Positions 1 to 9,522 of a DNA stretch of 64,000 nucleotides are shown in pieces. The notes under the pieces are model-generated. The model did no database searches. It worked only from the letters and a program-made list of their open reading frames with translations, and was not told where the DNA came from. Both the position numbers and the translations under genes were made by a program. Position 1 is the stretch's first letter. The number at the start of each line of letters is the position of its first letter. This stretch comes from Maccoyibacter intestinihominis (lineage in GTDB: Bacteria; Bacillota; Clostridia; Lachnospirales; Lachnospiraceae): positions 1 to 64,000 of the forward strand of contig NZ_JBBMEX010000004.1 of assembly GCF_040096355.1 (NCBI RefSeq), written 5' to 3'.

Positions 1-2395
1 TTTCCGGTTTTTTCGGTACACCGTAGACCGTGATCTTTTTCACGCTCTTGCTGTAGGTGGATGTTGCCTTTGCCGTTACCGTGATGGTTGCCTTTCCGGT
101 TCCCTTTACGGTTACTTTTCCTTTGCTGTTGACCGTTGCAACTTTCTTGTTACCGGTCTTATAGGTGATCTTGCCCTTGGCTTTTGGTTTTAAGGTAAAA
201 CTCTGTCCGACTGATTTCTTATAAGCGGAAGATACTTTGGTAATCTTCTGCTTTTTCAGATTATTCGTAGTGGAAGAGTTCTGTGGTTTTTTTGAATCAG
301 AGGTATTCTGATTATCGTCTTTTTTCTGATTAGTGTCCGGATTTTTAGGATTATCCGTATCGTCCGTCTGTTCGCCACGGCAGAGGCTGAGCAGTCCTGT
401 TAAAACCGGATTGCCGACATACGAACCAATCGGTGTAACATATACATATACACCCTGTGCTGCCTTTCCATCCGGGAGATAATTATCCTGATACTGTACG
501 GTGTAATCAGTTCCCTCTTTGAATACCGTACCCTTACTGTCTCTCACTACCACGATAGGTTTTACCGGTGTGGAATCTGTCACCCATACCCGGTCACCAT
601 CATTTACAAGGACGTACCAGTCTTCGGTACTCTTATCTCCGATAACCTGAAACGTTTTTTTGATTTCTTTACCATTCTCATCTTTCATGGCTGCCGTTAC
701 GGTAACATCACCGGCTGCTTTCCGGGAGAGGGTTGCTTTTTCATTATATGCCCCACTGGGTTCCACAACGACTTTGGAATCGTCTGAAGAAGTCCATGTA
801 ACCGTTCCTGCTAATGCCGTGGTTAATTCCGGTACGGTCTGTAAGCTGACCGTATCACTTTTTCCTGTATGGATGCACAGGCTGTTTCCTAATACCTGCT
901 GTTTTCCGTCTGCCTGATGATAAATCTCCGTGCTTGTAGTCGGGACCACGTTCTTAACCGTAAAGGAAAAAAGTTCTTTTTTATCTTCCCTTGTAACGGT
1001 AATGGTGGCTGTTCCCGGTTTGGTGCCGCCTTTGACATAGCCACCGGAGCAAGATGTTTCCGCTTCATTATAACGGATATGGTCTTTTATATCATCTCCC
1101 AAATAAGCCTCTGGTACAACAATGGCTGCAACAGATGGATCACTGCTTTTCCATGTTACGCAGTCGGTAGCTGCATCCTGATGTACTCCGAAAAGGTGGA
1201 TCGTACCGGATGTAATCTGTTTTGATTTATCAGCATATCCATGTTTCATGGCATTGTAATTGTCATAGTTATTGTTCTGCTGATAGAGTTCTACTGTAGT
1301 TGCATCATCCTCTAATGTGGAATTTTTTAACTTATCCATTAATTCAGTGGTTTTTACTTTTACTTTTGAACCAGATGGCAGGCTGCTAAATGTACCCTTA
1401 TTCATTGTACAATTTCCTTTTGTGGAAACCCAAAAAGTCATCGGATTTGTCATTTTATGCTTCTGATTTGCAAAAGAATCACCACCAGTTTTAACTACCG
1501 TTTCTGGAATGTATACGGTTGTTAAATATTTAGGATTTGTAAACGACCAGCTTTTTACAATCTGTGTTCCATATGGAATACTGTAAGAGTTCCCTGCTTT
1601 ATTCTGTGGATAATAGAGCAAGGTTGTTCCGAAAAACAACACACCATTGATAGTATGGAAAGAAGCTTCTTCAGAGTTATCAATCTTGAATCCCGTACAT
1701 TCATTCATAAAAGCAAACGCATCCTCTCCGATGCCTACTAAACCATTTGGTAAATGAAGTTCTTTGATACTTTCGCATTTCTGTAAAGCACCTTTCTTGA
1801 TTATCTTCACGCTGTTCGGAATACGAATGTCTACAACTTTATCAAGTGCATAAAACGCCTTTGTTCCGATACTTGTAATTCCATCTTTAATGATAATGTG
1901 CTGTACCTGCTGTCTAAAATCTTTTCTCCATGGTGCTTTTTCTCCATCCGGCAGATCATACATTTCTCCATTTCCGGATAATGTCAAAGTACCTGTGCTT
2001 TCGTCAAAGTTCCATGTGATGTTATTACCCATGTTAGCACCGTAATTCCCACTGGTTGCTACTCCCTGTTCTGGTACATCTTCCAGTGTTTCCACGGTGA
2101 TGTTTTCTGATGTGGTATTATCAATGTTCTCTTCTCTCTTGTCTGTTTTATCTGTTGTAACAGTATTTGTAGCAGTTTCCTCTTCATTTTCTGCCGGATC
2201 ATCTTCCGCAACCTCTTCCGGTTCTTCAGATTCTAAATCTTCTTCCGGTTTCGGCTGTGTGCTTTCTCCTACAGCTTCTTCCATAACCATTGTATCTGTT
2301 GTATTTTCATTGTCTGCTTCCGCTGCAAATGCGATGTTACCATTTGTCAAGGTGATCACCGATGCTAAGATCAATGCTAAAACTCTTTTTTTCAT
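1..2395 (-). CDS. BspA-like LRR / Ig-like surface protein, partial (C-terminus beyond left edge)
   Basis: An open frame runs without a stop from the ATG at 2395 to the window edge (798 codons). A signal peptide (MKKRVLALILASVITLTNG, cut near AFA) is followed by an acidic low-complexity stretch to about residue 100. A leucine-rich repeat region of the BspA/LRR_5 type follows, with phrases such as IKDGITSIGTKAFY and IPNSVKIIKKGALQ at roughly 130-260. From about residue 400 there are bacterial Ig-like units (TWKSSDPSVA, then TWTSSDDSKV) and near the edge a third (SYKKSVGQSFTLKPKAKGK). Such proteins are exported and often act as adhesins. The missing C-terminus prevents a call on sortase or other anchoring. 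It has its own promoter upstream, so it is not simply the tail of the pilus operon. Confidence 0.85.
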   Translation of the reverse strand, partial: MKKRVLALILASVITLTNGNIAFAAEADNENTTDTMVMEEAVGESTQPKPEEDLESEEPEEVAEDDPAENEEETATNTVTTDKTDKREENIDNTTSENITVETLEDVPEQGVATSGNYGANMGNNITWNFDESTGTLTLSGNGEMYDLPDGEKAPWRKDFRQQVQHIIIKDGITSIGTKAFYALDKVVDIRIPNSVKIIKKGALQKCESIKELHLPNGLVGIGEDAFAFMNECTGFKIDNSEEASFHTINGVLFFGTTLLYYPQNKAGNSYSIPYGTQIVKSWSFTNPKYLTTVYIPETVVKTGGDSFANQKHKMTNPMTFWVSTKGNCTMNKGTFSSLPSGSKVKVKTTELMDKLKNSTLEDDATTVELYQQNNNYDNYNAMKHGYADKSKQITSGTIHLFGVHQDAATDCVTWKSSDPSVAAIVVPEAYLGDDIKDHIRYNEAETSCSGGYVKGGTKPGTATITVTREDKKELFSFTVKNVVPTTSTEIYHQADGKQQVLGNSLCIHTGKSDTVSLQTVPELTTALAGTVTWTSSDDSKVVVEPSGAYNEKATLSRKAAGDVTVTAAMKDENGKEIKKTFQVIGDKSTEDWYVLVNDGDRVWVTDSTPVKPIVVVRDSKGTVFKEGTDYTVQYQDNYLPDGKAAQGVYVYVTPIGSYVGNPVLTGLLSLCRGEQTDDTDNPKNPDTNQKKDDNQNTSDSKKPQNSSTTNNLKKQKITKVSSAYKKSVGQSFTLKPKAKGKITYKTGNKKVATVNSKGKVTVKGTGKATITVTAKATSTYSKSVKKITVYGVPKKPE

Positions 2396-2534
2396 AATTG
2401 AAATCCTCCACAGAATATGTATTTTAAAAATGTAGTTTTTGTATTTCCTTTATTACTAAATATATTTTACCATTATTTATACTTTTTTTCAATATAAAAT
2501 AGTTATATTATAGCTATTTTATACATATTTTATA

Positions 2535-2563
2535 ATTGTAAAATAGCATAATGATTGTGTCAA
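2535..2563 (-). promoter_or_regulatory. Promoter of the BspA-like gene
   Basis: On the minus strand TTGACA (2558-2563) and TACAAT (2535-2540) are separated by 17 bases. The leader to the ATG at 2395 is about 130 nt and very AT-rich. It contains repeated TAAAATAG-like words and an inverted repeat AAAATAG / CTATTTT, which could be a regulatory hairpin or protein site. A good ribosome site (GGAGG) precedes the ATG. The stretch 2396-2774 holds this promoter, the terminator of the upstream gene and no convincing gene. Confidence 0.7.
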
Positions 2564-2689
2564 CCAAAATCCACAAAACCCTTGATTTCTGCGGGATTGT
2601 GGCATGTAAAGGAAATTATAGTTTTCGGATAGCATGAGGATAGAAACGGGATAGATAAAAGATAGCCAAAGAATAACAGAAAAATAAAC

Positions 2690-2724
2690 GATCATAATAA
2701 TAAAACCGCCCCATGATGAGGCGG
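2690..2724 (-). terminator. Intrinsic terminator after the beta-helix surface protein
   Basis: Stem CCGCCTC / GGGGCGG (2706-2724, 5-nt loop) followed on the minus strand by TTTTATTATTAT. A second hairpin (ATGCCG...CGGCAT, about 2740-2765) lies between it and the stop codon at 2775. Confidence 0.75.
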
Positions 2725-2774
2725 CTCTATCGGAATGTCGGATGCCGCATACGCAGCACCCGGCATTTTCTGTA

Positions 2775-5700
2775 CTACTTGATACAGTCTTTATATTGCT
2801 CACGGAATTTCTTTAATCCGTCCTTTTCCTTATAGTTCATGTAACCATGCTCATCCACAAAGTCATCCACGGATCTTACCTGTTCATGTGTGAACTCCCA
2901 TGTTTCTTCCACATGATCCCATGTTCCGCTTCCCGGATCATCTGCTTCAAACTTCACACCGAATACACGGACACTCTTTTTCTGTATGCCGCGTTTTTCA
3001 TTGCTCATGGCTTTGTCTAACAATGCGGCATACTCCGGGTCCGTTTTCCAGATGGAGTTTTCCTCCAGTCCTCCGTTCTCCTTAGAAACATATGCACCGT
3101 TCTTTTTGTAGTATTTCGGACTGATGAAACGTACATAGGTGTCATACTCTTTTTGGATGTCCGAAGTATCCACGATCCAGCACTCTACCTCCTTGGTCGT
3201 GATGTTTCCTGCGGAATCCGTTAAGGTGTAGCGGATGGTGCTCTTTCCGGTTTCCTTAAGGCTTTCCATGTCTGTTTCCGCACGGAGCTTTAAGGTGGCA
3301 CCGTCTTTTCCTTTGATGATCAGACAGTTTTCCTTTTTGTTGTACTCGTAATCCTTAGAATACAGGTACCTGCCGTCTGTATCTTCCTCGTCCTTAAAAC
3401 GCAGGGTGGTAAGCAGGGCTTCCGTTGTGATCTCTCCGTTTTCTGCCTGTTTTAACGTGAAGTAACGGTTGTAGGCATCCAGCTGTGGGAACTTGTCCCA
3501 TACGGCATATATGTTCAGCCATGTACCGCTGGTCATTTTCCCCTGTGAAGCACCATAAACGGCAGCATCCTGTTTCTTTACGCCAAGGCTCAGCTTATCT
3601 GCCGGCTTTTCTTCCCTTCCCTTTTTCACCATGTCATCCGGTGCATCATAGGTAATGCAGAGGTTTTCGCCTTTGTCATTGGTAGACTGCAATGCAATAT
3701 CATATACTTCTCCTGTGATTCGTTCTTTACCTAGTTCAAAAGTTCGTTCTCCATTATCTTCACTCAGCACATCTTTCGATGTTCCCCATTCCTTCACACT
3801 GTACTGCTCCTCACACGGTTCTTCCTTTCCGGTGTCCGGGTTTAAGCTCGTCAGTTTTGCCGCACGTCTTTCATCGGTTACGGTTTTGTTGTTTTTATCC
3901 AGAAGGTTTCCGTTTTCATCTTTTTTGTATGTTTCCGTCCTCTGGAACGTATCTTCCCCGACCAGTCCCTTGTAGAACTTTCCGTCAAACTTATACATTT
4001 CCGTATCGGAGATGATCAGGCTCTTATCCTTTTCCTGTGTGTAGTCATCCCCCACGGTCTGACCGTTTCCATGGTAGGCGATGTTGTAGGATTTTTCCCA
4101 TCTTGCCGTCAGGACAAGATCCTTGGCACCGCTGTAGGTATACTCTTTGGACCATTTCCTGGTTTCCGGGTCATACCACTGATCCGTCACCGGATCATAA
4201 CGCTGCACACCGTCCTTATCATACCATCCGAGGAACTGATAGATGTTTCTCTGTGCCTTATCCTGAATGTACGGCTTCATGCTCTCTTTTCCGTTTACAT
4301 TTACGGATGCCTTTACCTTTACATCCTCATACCAGTAGGTATCCTGTGTTTTTGGCATGGTACATGCGATGTCTGCATTTAATCCGCTTTTGTATGTAAC
4401 CTGTACGGCTTCACTTAAGATGACATCCTTTGCCATCAGGTCCGATGCATTGATCCCACTTCCCTTTAATGCGGCATTGGCTTTCTGTAGGTTCAGTGTC
4501 TTTCCGCTCCTTAAGCAGAACTTGCTGTCATCCGTTAATGCCAGCTTATTTAGGATCGTACTGCCATCTGCTCCTGCATAGGATGCCTGTGCCACTTTTC
4601 TTCCTGCTTTCCGGTTCTTTGGCTGTAAGTAGTTGACGCTGTTGAGCGTCCCGGTAACGGTAACAAATTTCTGCTCATAGAGGTAGATGCACAGGTTCTT
4701 GGAATGGCTTGCATCCGAGGATATCTCAAACGTTCCGTTCTGTAAGACGGAATTATTGTTTGAGGACAGATAGGTTGCAGCCGAGGTATTGATCAGGCGA
4801 CCTTCGTTATAGATGGATTTATTGTTGACTGTTCCGATTGCTCCACCTAGATACTGGAACGTAGCCTGACCGCTGATGGTGCAGGTTCCGGTCTTACCGT
4901 TGGAGAGTGCCGTTTTGCTGGCACTCCGTACTCTTGCCATTCCAGAGATGGTGGCAGTTCCCGCATTGCTGATGCCCGGTTTCTGCATACCGGTAACATC
5001 CACACCGCCTGTTACGTTTAACACACCGGTACTGCTGTTATAAATGCCGTTATCCGTATCTCCCGTTACGGTTCCGTTTCCGTTATAGTGGAAGGTAGCA
5101 CTGTTGCTGATTCCTTTGCCTTTCCCGCTGATGGTCGGCTGTGTTCCGCTCTTTACCGTAAAGACGCCGCTTTCTTCATTGATGATGGCGGTTCCGTCTG
5201 CCATGGTGTTTACGATGGTGGAATTGCTGTTGAGGTCAAACGTTCCGTTCTCACTGTTCTTTACGGCTGTTCCGGTATTTTTTTCTACATCCAGTGTTCC
5301 GTCTGCCTTAAAGGTTCCGGTGTTGCTGATACCGATCCTGTTCTCTTTTACGGTCAGGGTATTTCCTGCTGCAAGGGTTACGCTTCCTGCATTGCTGATA
5401 CCGTTCGATGCACTCTTTGTGATGTTTAAGCCGGTCCGGATCTTGATATCACCGCCTGCATTATTTTTTAACCCGTAATAAAATTTATTTGCCGTTCCGT
5501 TCTGCTCACTTTTCGTCGTACCTCCCGAAAAGGTCAGTGTCCTGCTGTTGCGGATGCCATGACCGGAGTTATCGTGTACGTTACATCCGTCTATCACGGC
5601 ACCGGACTTTTCACCGTAGGCATGGATGCCGTCTGACTTATTTCTATAGATCTCCGTATCCTGTACGGTCAGTGTGACAGGCTGACCTGTTTCGGTGCCG

Positions 5701-7907
5701 CAGTTGGCGAGTCCTTTTGAGGTATTGTCATGGATGTTGCTGTTTTTGATGGTCATGTTCCCATGGTTTCCAACTGCCGAGCTGCTTGGAGTTCCATCTT
5801 CCCCTTTTTCCCTTGCCACGTTGTTTTTGATGCTGACCTTCTCCATGACCATGGTTCCTTCATGGCGTGACTGTCCACCATAGCGGATATCCGGTTTTGT
5901 CGCATCATAAGAACCGTTTTTGACCGCTCCTTTGCTGTATGCCTGATTATCTTCGATGATGCAGTTTTTGATTTCTGCATATCCGTTGTTCATAATGCCT
6001 CCGGCAACTCCGAAGTTTCTGTTTCCTGCCGTATTGCCGCTGATATGGACTTCATTATTACCGCCTCCGTCAATGATCAGCGTTCCACCGTTTTTTACAT
6101 ATGGTACGTTCTTTTTTAAGGTCTTGTCGTAGTAAGATCCCATATAGGAACCGACCACGATACCGCCTCCGGTTCCACGGTCCGTACCAAGTGCTTTGTT
6201 GTTTTCTATTTTGCATTTTGTGATCTTAAGGACGGCTTCCTTCTGATCGGACTCATAATCCGGTCCCGTGGTATAGATACCGCCTCCGGTAGCTGCCGTA
6301 TTGCCGCTGATCGTACCATCCTTGATGGTACAGTTTCCATCGTTTCTGAGTCCTCCTCCATGGCAGTAGGTCTTATCATCATCGTCTTTGAGGTTGACTT
6401 CCTGAAAATTCTTTTCCGTTGTGGCAAATTTATTGCCGCTGATCGTACCGCCATACATCATCATGGTTCCTTTATTAATGATTCCGCTTCCGCGTCCGTC
6501 CATGCTGTTGTTGTTTTTGATCTCCGTTCCCGGATAGATGTTTAAGCTGCCGCCGACTTCCACACAGACCAGTCTCCCCATGTGTGCTGTGCCTCTTCCA
6601 TCCAAAATGACACCGTGTTTTCCGTTTTTCTCATTATCCCCCAGTGTCAGGGAGGAACCCTTTTCCACACGGAACATATCGGAATAGGTATTCGGGTCTT
6701 TACTCATGGTGCTTTTAACGCAAAGAGAAATGTTTGTACTTTCACTTACGATAACAAGTTCTGTATGATTGGATACGTCGATCCGCTGTCCGCAATAAAG
6801 ATTTTTTCCTCCATCTGCTTTTGGTTGGAGCTTGATAAGGTATTTTCCTCCTTTTTTTGCATATGCCTGAATGGTCGCCACATCATTGGTACTGATCCTT
6901 GTATAAGACTTATCATACTTCCAGCCAAATGCCCGCACTCCGTTCTCTGTGACGGTCTTTTCTGCTGCCAGCGGCACGGATACGTTTTCCTGCGTTTCCA
7001 ATGACACCTGCGGACGGCAGGCATTGGATGCGTTTAAGTAGGCATCCAGTGTTTCATATGCTGCCTGTAATGCCGCTTCCTTTTCTTCCGGCGTTTCATG
7101 ATCGGTTGTCACAAAGGTATTTAAGCAGGCAATGACCTCATCCAGTTGCGGCTTGCTCTCTTCATACTGTGTGACCAGTTCGGTCGGTCTTACATTTTCG
7201 GTATCCTGTGATCCGTCTTCTCCTTCTTCCGCTCTGATGGCAGCCTCATAGCTGCCGTCTAAAAAGGCACTTAAATTTCTTTTCGGATCTGCTAACTTTT
7301 TGAGATCTTCCTTGCATTCATCCACAAAGAATTTTGCCGTATCCTGCACGGTACTGTCCTCTGCAAAGGAAAGGTTTGTTAAAATGTCATTATAGGTCTT
7401 GCAGGAAGCAGCGTATCCTTCATCAAAGACTTCCTCCACTGGAGGTTTTACTTCGTTCTGCTCTGTTCGTGAATCATTTCCCTTTTCCGTTTTTTTCTTG
7501 TCGGTGCTGTTTTCGGATCTCTTTTTTGTCTTTTTCTCCACTTTAAAATCATTTGCCGCACCGCCGGATTCCTGTACCGGCTGTTTTTCCTGCTCCCCGG
7601 AATCTGTCTGTCCTGTTTTTCCATCTTCCTTTTTATTTTTTGACGCTTCCTCTTCCTTTGCTTCCATATTTATGGCAGTCGGATCTTCTTCTTTCTGCTT
7701 GCCGTCTACGGGATCTGCCGTATTTTCCGGTGTTTCTGCTTCCGGTTTTTTATCTGTATCCGATGTTTCTTCCTGTGTGGCTGTTTCCACTGTCCCCACC
7801 GGATTTTCCTTTGCATATGCCACCGCCGTATCCGGCAGGATGCTTCCTGCCATGGTGGCAGTACATAAGGTTCCGGCTAATAATCTTACAACCGCTTTTC
7901 GTTTCAT
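2775..7907 (-). CDS. Giant secreted beta-helix surface protein
   Basis: A 1710-residue protein with a signal peptide (positively charged start, hydrophobic core, cleavage likely near AYA at about 30). Residues 30-160 are acidic and lysine-rich low complexity. A helical stretch follows to about 310. From about 370 to 1130 there are many short repeats of the right-handed parallel beta-helix type (phrases such as GGGI, ISGNTA, NNGYAEI, SNAGT), as in polymorphic adhesins. Near 1190-1260 there is an InlB-like/Listeria-Bacteroides repeat ending in LTARW. The last 250 residues contain Ig-like and unknown segments. No LPXTG motif is visible. It is the last gene of the pilus-like operon, 19 bp after a small membrane protein, so it may be a pilus-associated adhesin or be surface-displayed by that machinery. 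That link is inferred from position. Confidence 0.85.
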   Translation of the reverse strand: MKRKAVVRLLAGTLCTATMAGSILPDTAVAYAKENPVGTVETATQEETSDTDKKPEAETPENTADPVDGKQKEEDPTAINMEAKEEEASKNKKEDGKTGQTDSGEQEKQPVQESGGAANDFKVEKKTKKRSENSTDKKKTEKGNDSRTEQNEVKPPVEEVFDEGYAASCKTYNDILTNLSFAEDSTVQDTAKFFVDECKEDLKKLADPKRNLSAFLDGSYEAAIRAEEGEDGSQDTENVRPTELVTQYEESKPQLDEVIACLNTFVTTDHETPEEKEAALQAAYETLDAYLNASNACRPQVSLETQENVSVPLAAEKTVTENGVRAFGWKYDKSYTRISTNDVATIQAYAKKGGKYLIKLQPKADGGKNLYCGQRIDVSNHTELVIVSESTNISLCVKSTMSKDPNTYSDMFRVEKGSSLTLGDNEKNGKHGVILDGRGTAHMGRLVCVEVGGSLNIYPGTEIKNNNSMDGRGSGIINKGTMMMYGGTISGNKFATTEKNFQEVNLKDDDDKTYCHGGGLRNDGNCTIKDGTISGNTAATGGGIYTTGPDYESDQKEAVLKITKCKIENNKALGTDRGTGGGIVVGSYMGSYYDKTLKKNVPYVKNGGTLIIDGGGNNEVHISGNTAGNRNFGVAGGIMNNGYAEIKNCIIEDNQAYSKGAVKNGSYDATKPDIRYGGQSRHEGTMVMEKVSIKNNVAREKGEDGTPSSSAVGNHGNMTIKNSNIHDNTSKGLANCGTETGQPVTLTVQDTEIYRNKSDGIHAYGEKSGAVIDGCNVHDNSGHGIRNSRTLTFSGGTTKSEQNGTANKFYYGLKNNAGGDIKIRTGLNITKSASNGISNAGSVTLAAGNTLTVKENRIGISNTGTFKADGTLDVEKNTGTAVKNSENGTFDLNSNSTIVNTMADGTAIINEESGVFTVKSGTQPTISGKGKGISNSATFHYNGNGTVTGDTDNGIYNSSTGVLNVTGGVDVTGMQKPGISNAGTATISGMARVRSASKTALSNGKTGTCTISGQATFQYLGGAIGTVNNKSIYNEGRLINTSAATYLSSNNNSVLQNGTFEISSDASHSKNLCIYLYEQKFVTVTGTLNSVNYLQPKNRKAGRKVAQASYAGADGSTILNKLALTDDSKFCLRSGKTLNLQKANAALKGSGINASDLMAKDVILSEAVQVTYKSGLNADIACTMPKTQDTYWYEDVKVKASVNVNGKESMKPYIQDKAQRNIYQFLGWYDKDGVQRYDPVTDQWYDPETRKWSKEYTYSGAKDLVLTARWEKSYNIAYHGNGQTVGDDYTQEKDKSLIISDTEMYKFDGKFYKGLVGEDTFQRTETYKKDENGNLLDKNNKTVTDERRAAKLTSLNPDTGKEEPCEEQYSVKEWGTSKDVLSEDNGERTFELGKERITGEVYDIALQSTNDKGENLCITYDAPDDMVKKGREEKPADKLSLGVKKQDAAVYGASQGKMTSGTWLNIYAVWDKFPQLDAYNRYFTLKQAENGEITTEALLTTLRFKDEEDTDGRYLYSKDYEYNKKENCLIIKGKDGATLKLRAETDMESLKETGKSTIRYTLTDSAGNITTKEVECWIVDTSDIQKEYDTYVRFISPKYYKKNGAYVSKENGGLEENSIWKTDPEYAALLDKAMSNEKRGIQKKSVRVFGVKFEADDPGSGTWDHVEETWEFTHEQVRSVDDFVDEHGYMNYKEKDGLKKFREQYKDCIK

Positions 7908-7926
7908 GGATTCCTCTCTCCTTTCC

Positions 7927-8310
7927 CTATGGGTTTTTTTTGTTCTTCTCTACCAGAATGGTCCTGGTCTGCGTAACATCCTTTTCATCTCCACGGGGAG
8001 TTTTATAATGCTGTGTGACCTCTGCCTGTATCAGTCCTTTTTGGTAATCTGACATTAAGATCTTTACTTTGACATCAGAAGCAGAGTCTAACTGGAGCAT
8101 CAGGTTCTGCACAAAGGCTGTCCGGAACTCTTCATTGCCGGTATACACTTCCTCATCCTCTGTCATCTTTGCTGCCGCATTCTCCATTGCCTGTGTAATG
8201 GAATCGGAGGATTCCGTTTTTCTGGTCGCTTCCCCCTGCAACGTGTAAATGCAGAACAACAGTAGCACCAGTACGATGGCAGATGCCACGCCGATCACGA
8301 TATTTTTCAT
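7927..8310 (-). CDS. Small membrane-anchored pseudopilin-like protein
   Basis: A 127-residue protein with one N-terminal hydrophobic helix (residues 4-24) followed by a polar domain rich in charged residues, the topology of TadE/TadF minor pilins and other pseudopilins. It lies between another single-pass protein (17 bp upstream) and the giant surface protein (19 bp downstream) in the Tad-like operon. There is no recognisable catalytic motif. Minor pilin or assembly factor is the most likely role, from context only. Confidence 0.6.
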   Translation of the reverse strand: MKNIVIGVASAIVLVLLLFCIYTLQGEATRKTESSDSITQAMENAAAKMTEDEEVYTGNEEFRTAFVQNLMLQLDSASDVKVKILMSDYQKGLIQAEVTQHYKTPRGDEKDVTQTRTILVEKNKKNP

Positions 8311-8327
8311 GGATCTTTCCCTCCTTT

Positions 8328-8891
8328 TTACCAGTTATCGTTATTTTCTGATTTCCACTGTGTTTCCACCGGAACTAAAAACTCGGTTTCTGCCCGGTTG
8401 TTATATGCATCTTTTCCTGTTACCTTTACTAAATAGATACCGCTTTTTGTAAAGGTAAGGGTCTGGTTTTCTTTAGCATAGGAAGCATCGGATGTCTCTT
8501 CTTTGTCCGGTGTGCTTACCGTAACCTCAATGTTACGGATCCGGTTTTCCTCCACGGCTTCGGCAAGTGTTTTTTCATAGTCATCTTTTTTATCTGTAAC
8601 ACAGATATCTTTTAATACGGAATATTCTACGGAAGCTGCTGTTGCCTGATTATTTTCGTCATATGCTATTACTGTTTTTTGTGCTGTTCCTCCTGTATAT
8701 TCAAATACCGGATGATACGATACTGCTTCATAAAAAGCTCTTTCATCCCTAAAATCCGTTTCCTTTTCTGTATTTTTAAAAGCATCCGTTTTTAGTCTTG
8801 GGATAATTTGATTTTGATAAATAACAGTTACCGCAATCACTAAGATTGCGGCAACGAAAATTCCACCGATCAGCTGTATTATTTTTTTCAT
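8328..8891 (-). CDS. Single-pass membrane protein of the pilus-like operon
   Basis: A 187-residue protein. Residues 5-26 form one transmembrane helix with the short N-terminus inside. The rest is an extracellular domain. Its last third (SGIYLVKVTGKDAYNN) looks like an Ig-like/cadherin-like beta sandwich found in many Clostridial surface proteins. The start is the ATG at 8891, preceded by GGAGG. It sits 9 bp after the 47-residue small protein and before the pseudopilin-like gene. Function is unknown. A minor pilin or pilus-tip role is plausible from position. Confidence 0.6.
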   Translation of the reverse strand: MKKIIQLIGGIFVAAILVIAVTVIYQNQIIPRLKTDAFKNTEKETDFRDERAFYEAVSYHPVFEYTGGTAQKTVIAYDENNQATAASVEYSVLKDICVTDKKDDYEKTLAEAVEENRIRNIEVTVSTPDKEETSDASYAKENQTLTFTKSGIYLVKVTGKDAYNNRAETEFLVPVETQWKSENNDNW

Positions 8892-8900
8892 ACTGCCTCC

Positions 8901-9044
8901 TTACCCATAAAGCCAGGAAGAAAAAATATGTGCTATACGCGAAAATCCTCCTCCAAATGCCATTCCTGCAAAACTGCTGATCACCAATGCTGCTGCAGTT
9001 CCTGCAAGAACTGTTTCACCATGCTGGTTCATAAATTCTTTCAT
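8901..9044 (-). CDS. 47-residue membrane peptide in pilus operon
   Basis: A short frame starting MKEFMNQHGETVLAG with an excellent ribosome site (AAGGGGGATGTAAC then ATG) and ending in TAA. Residues 11-33 are hydrophobic and glycine/alanine-rich. The start, xxHGETVLAGTAAAL, echoes the Flp-like pilin at 12054-12221 (EEHGGAIATAAIV) and the 35-residue peptide just upstream (KQNGETLVYIALF). This suggests a family of small pilins sharing a polar head and hydrophobic core. It is 15 bp after that upstream peptide. Confidence 0.6.
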   Translation of the reverse strand: MKEFMNQHGETVLAGTAAALVISSFAGMAFGGGFSRIAHIFSSWLYG

Positions 9045-9059
9045 GTTACATCCCCCTTG

Positions 9060-9167
9060 TTATAAACTACTGAGCACCTTTAATACCTCTGCCAGTCCAC
9101 CTATGACCGGCAGAAACAATGCTATATACACCAGTGTCTCGCCATTTTGTTTAATTAAATTTTCCAT
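9060..9167 (-). CDS. 35-residue membrane peptide in pilus operon
   Basis: A short frame (MENLIKQNGETLVYIALFLP...) with its ATG overlapping the TAA of the upstream gene (TAATG) and a GGGG-rich ribosome site (AAGGGGATATG). One hydrophobic segment covers residues 12-25. The polar NGE head followed by a hydrophobic helix matches the other two tiny proteins of the locus. The overlapping start and strong ribosome site argue that it is translated. It may be a minor pilin or a holding subunit. Confidence 0.5.
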   Translation of the reverse strand: MENLIKQNGETLVYIALFLPVIGGLAEVLKVLSSL

Positions 9168-9496
9168 TAATTTACATATCCCCTTTCCATGTGTGTCTGA
9201 TCCACTCCTAAAATTGGAATTTTATAATGATAGGTCATCTTAAGTTCTACGCCATCTGTCTCTAAAACATCTCCATATGTTGTGATCTGCATCTGATATC
9301 CATTTCTTGCTGCCTGTTCCTGTACGGCAGTGATCACGGTTGGGGACATATTAGACTCTGCAATTTCCTTTTTTGCACTATCCATATAACTCCTTGCTGC
9401 ATGAGTATCCATCTCTGCCGAGATCAATCCTGCTGATAAATAGACGATCATTGCAAAAATAAATACTCCTAAAAAACCTTTGATCACAGTATCCAT
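9167..9496 (-). CDS. TadE-like / DUF4320-like minor pilin
   Basis: A 109-residue protein with a hydrophobic N-terminal helix (residues 6-28) then a soluble domain with a beta-rich tail (DGVELKMTYHYKIPILG). This layout, and its place directly after the GspF-type membrane protein, is typical of the minor pilin-like proteins in Clostridial Tad loci. The family name is a guess from topology. Its stop overlaps the start of the next small gene, indicating coupled translation. Confidence 0.55.
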   Translation of the reverse strand: MDTVIKGFLGVFIFAMIVYLSAGLISAEMDTHAARSYMDSAKKEIAESNMSPTVITAVQEQAARNGYQMQITTYGDVLETDGVELKMTYHYKIPILGVDQTHMERGYVN

Positions 9497-9522
9497 TAGT
9501 TCCTCCTTTTACTGCATAAAAA

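Noticed and set aside
2519..2803. 94-codon frame on the minus strand
   Set aside because: It overlaps the end of the giant surface protein gene and crosses its terminator and the promoter of the next gene. The product is not protein-like.
6360..6420. DDDDK in the giant surface protein, like an enteropeptidase site
   Set aside because: A short acidic run in a low-complexity-rich protein. Chance is sufficient.
2900..7546. Many plus-strand frames of 60-140 codons opposite the beta-helix gene
   Set aside because: They are mirror images of one long real gene with biased codons. None has a ribosome site or recognisable motif.
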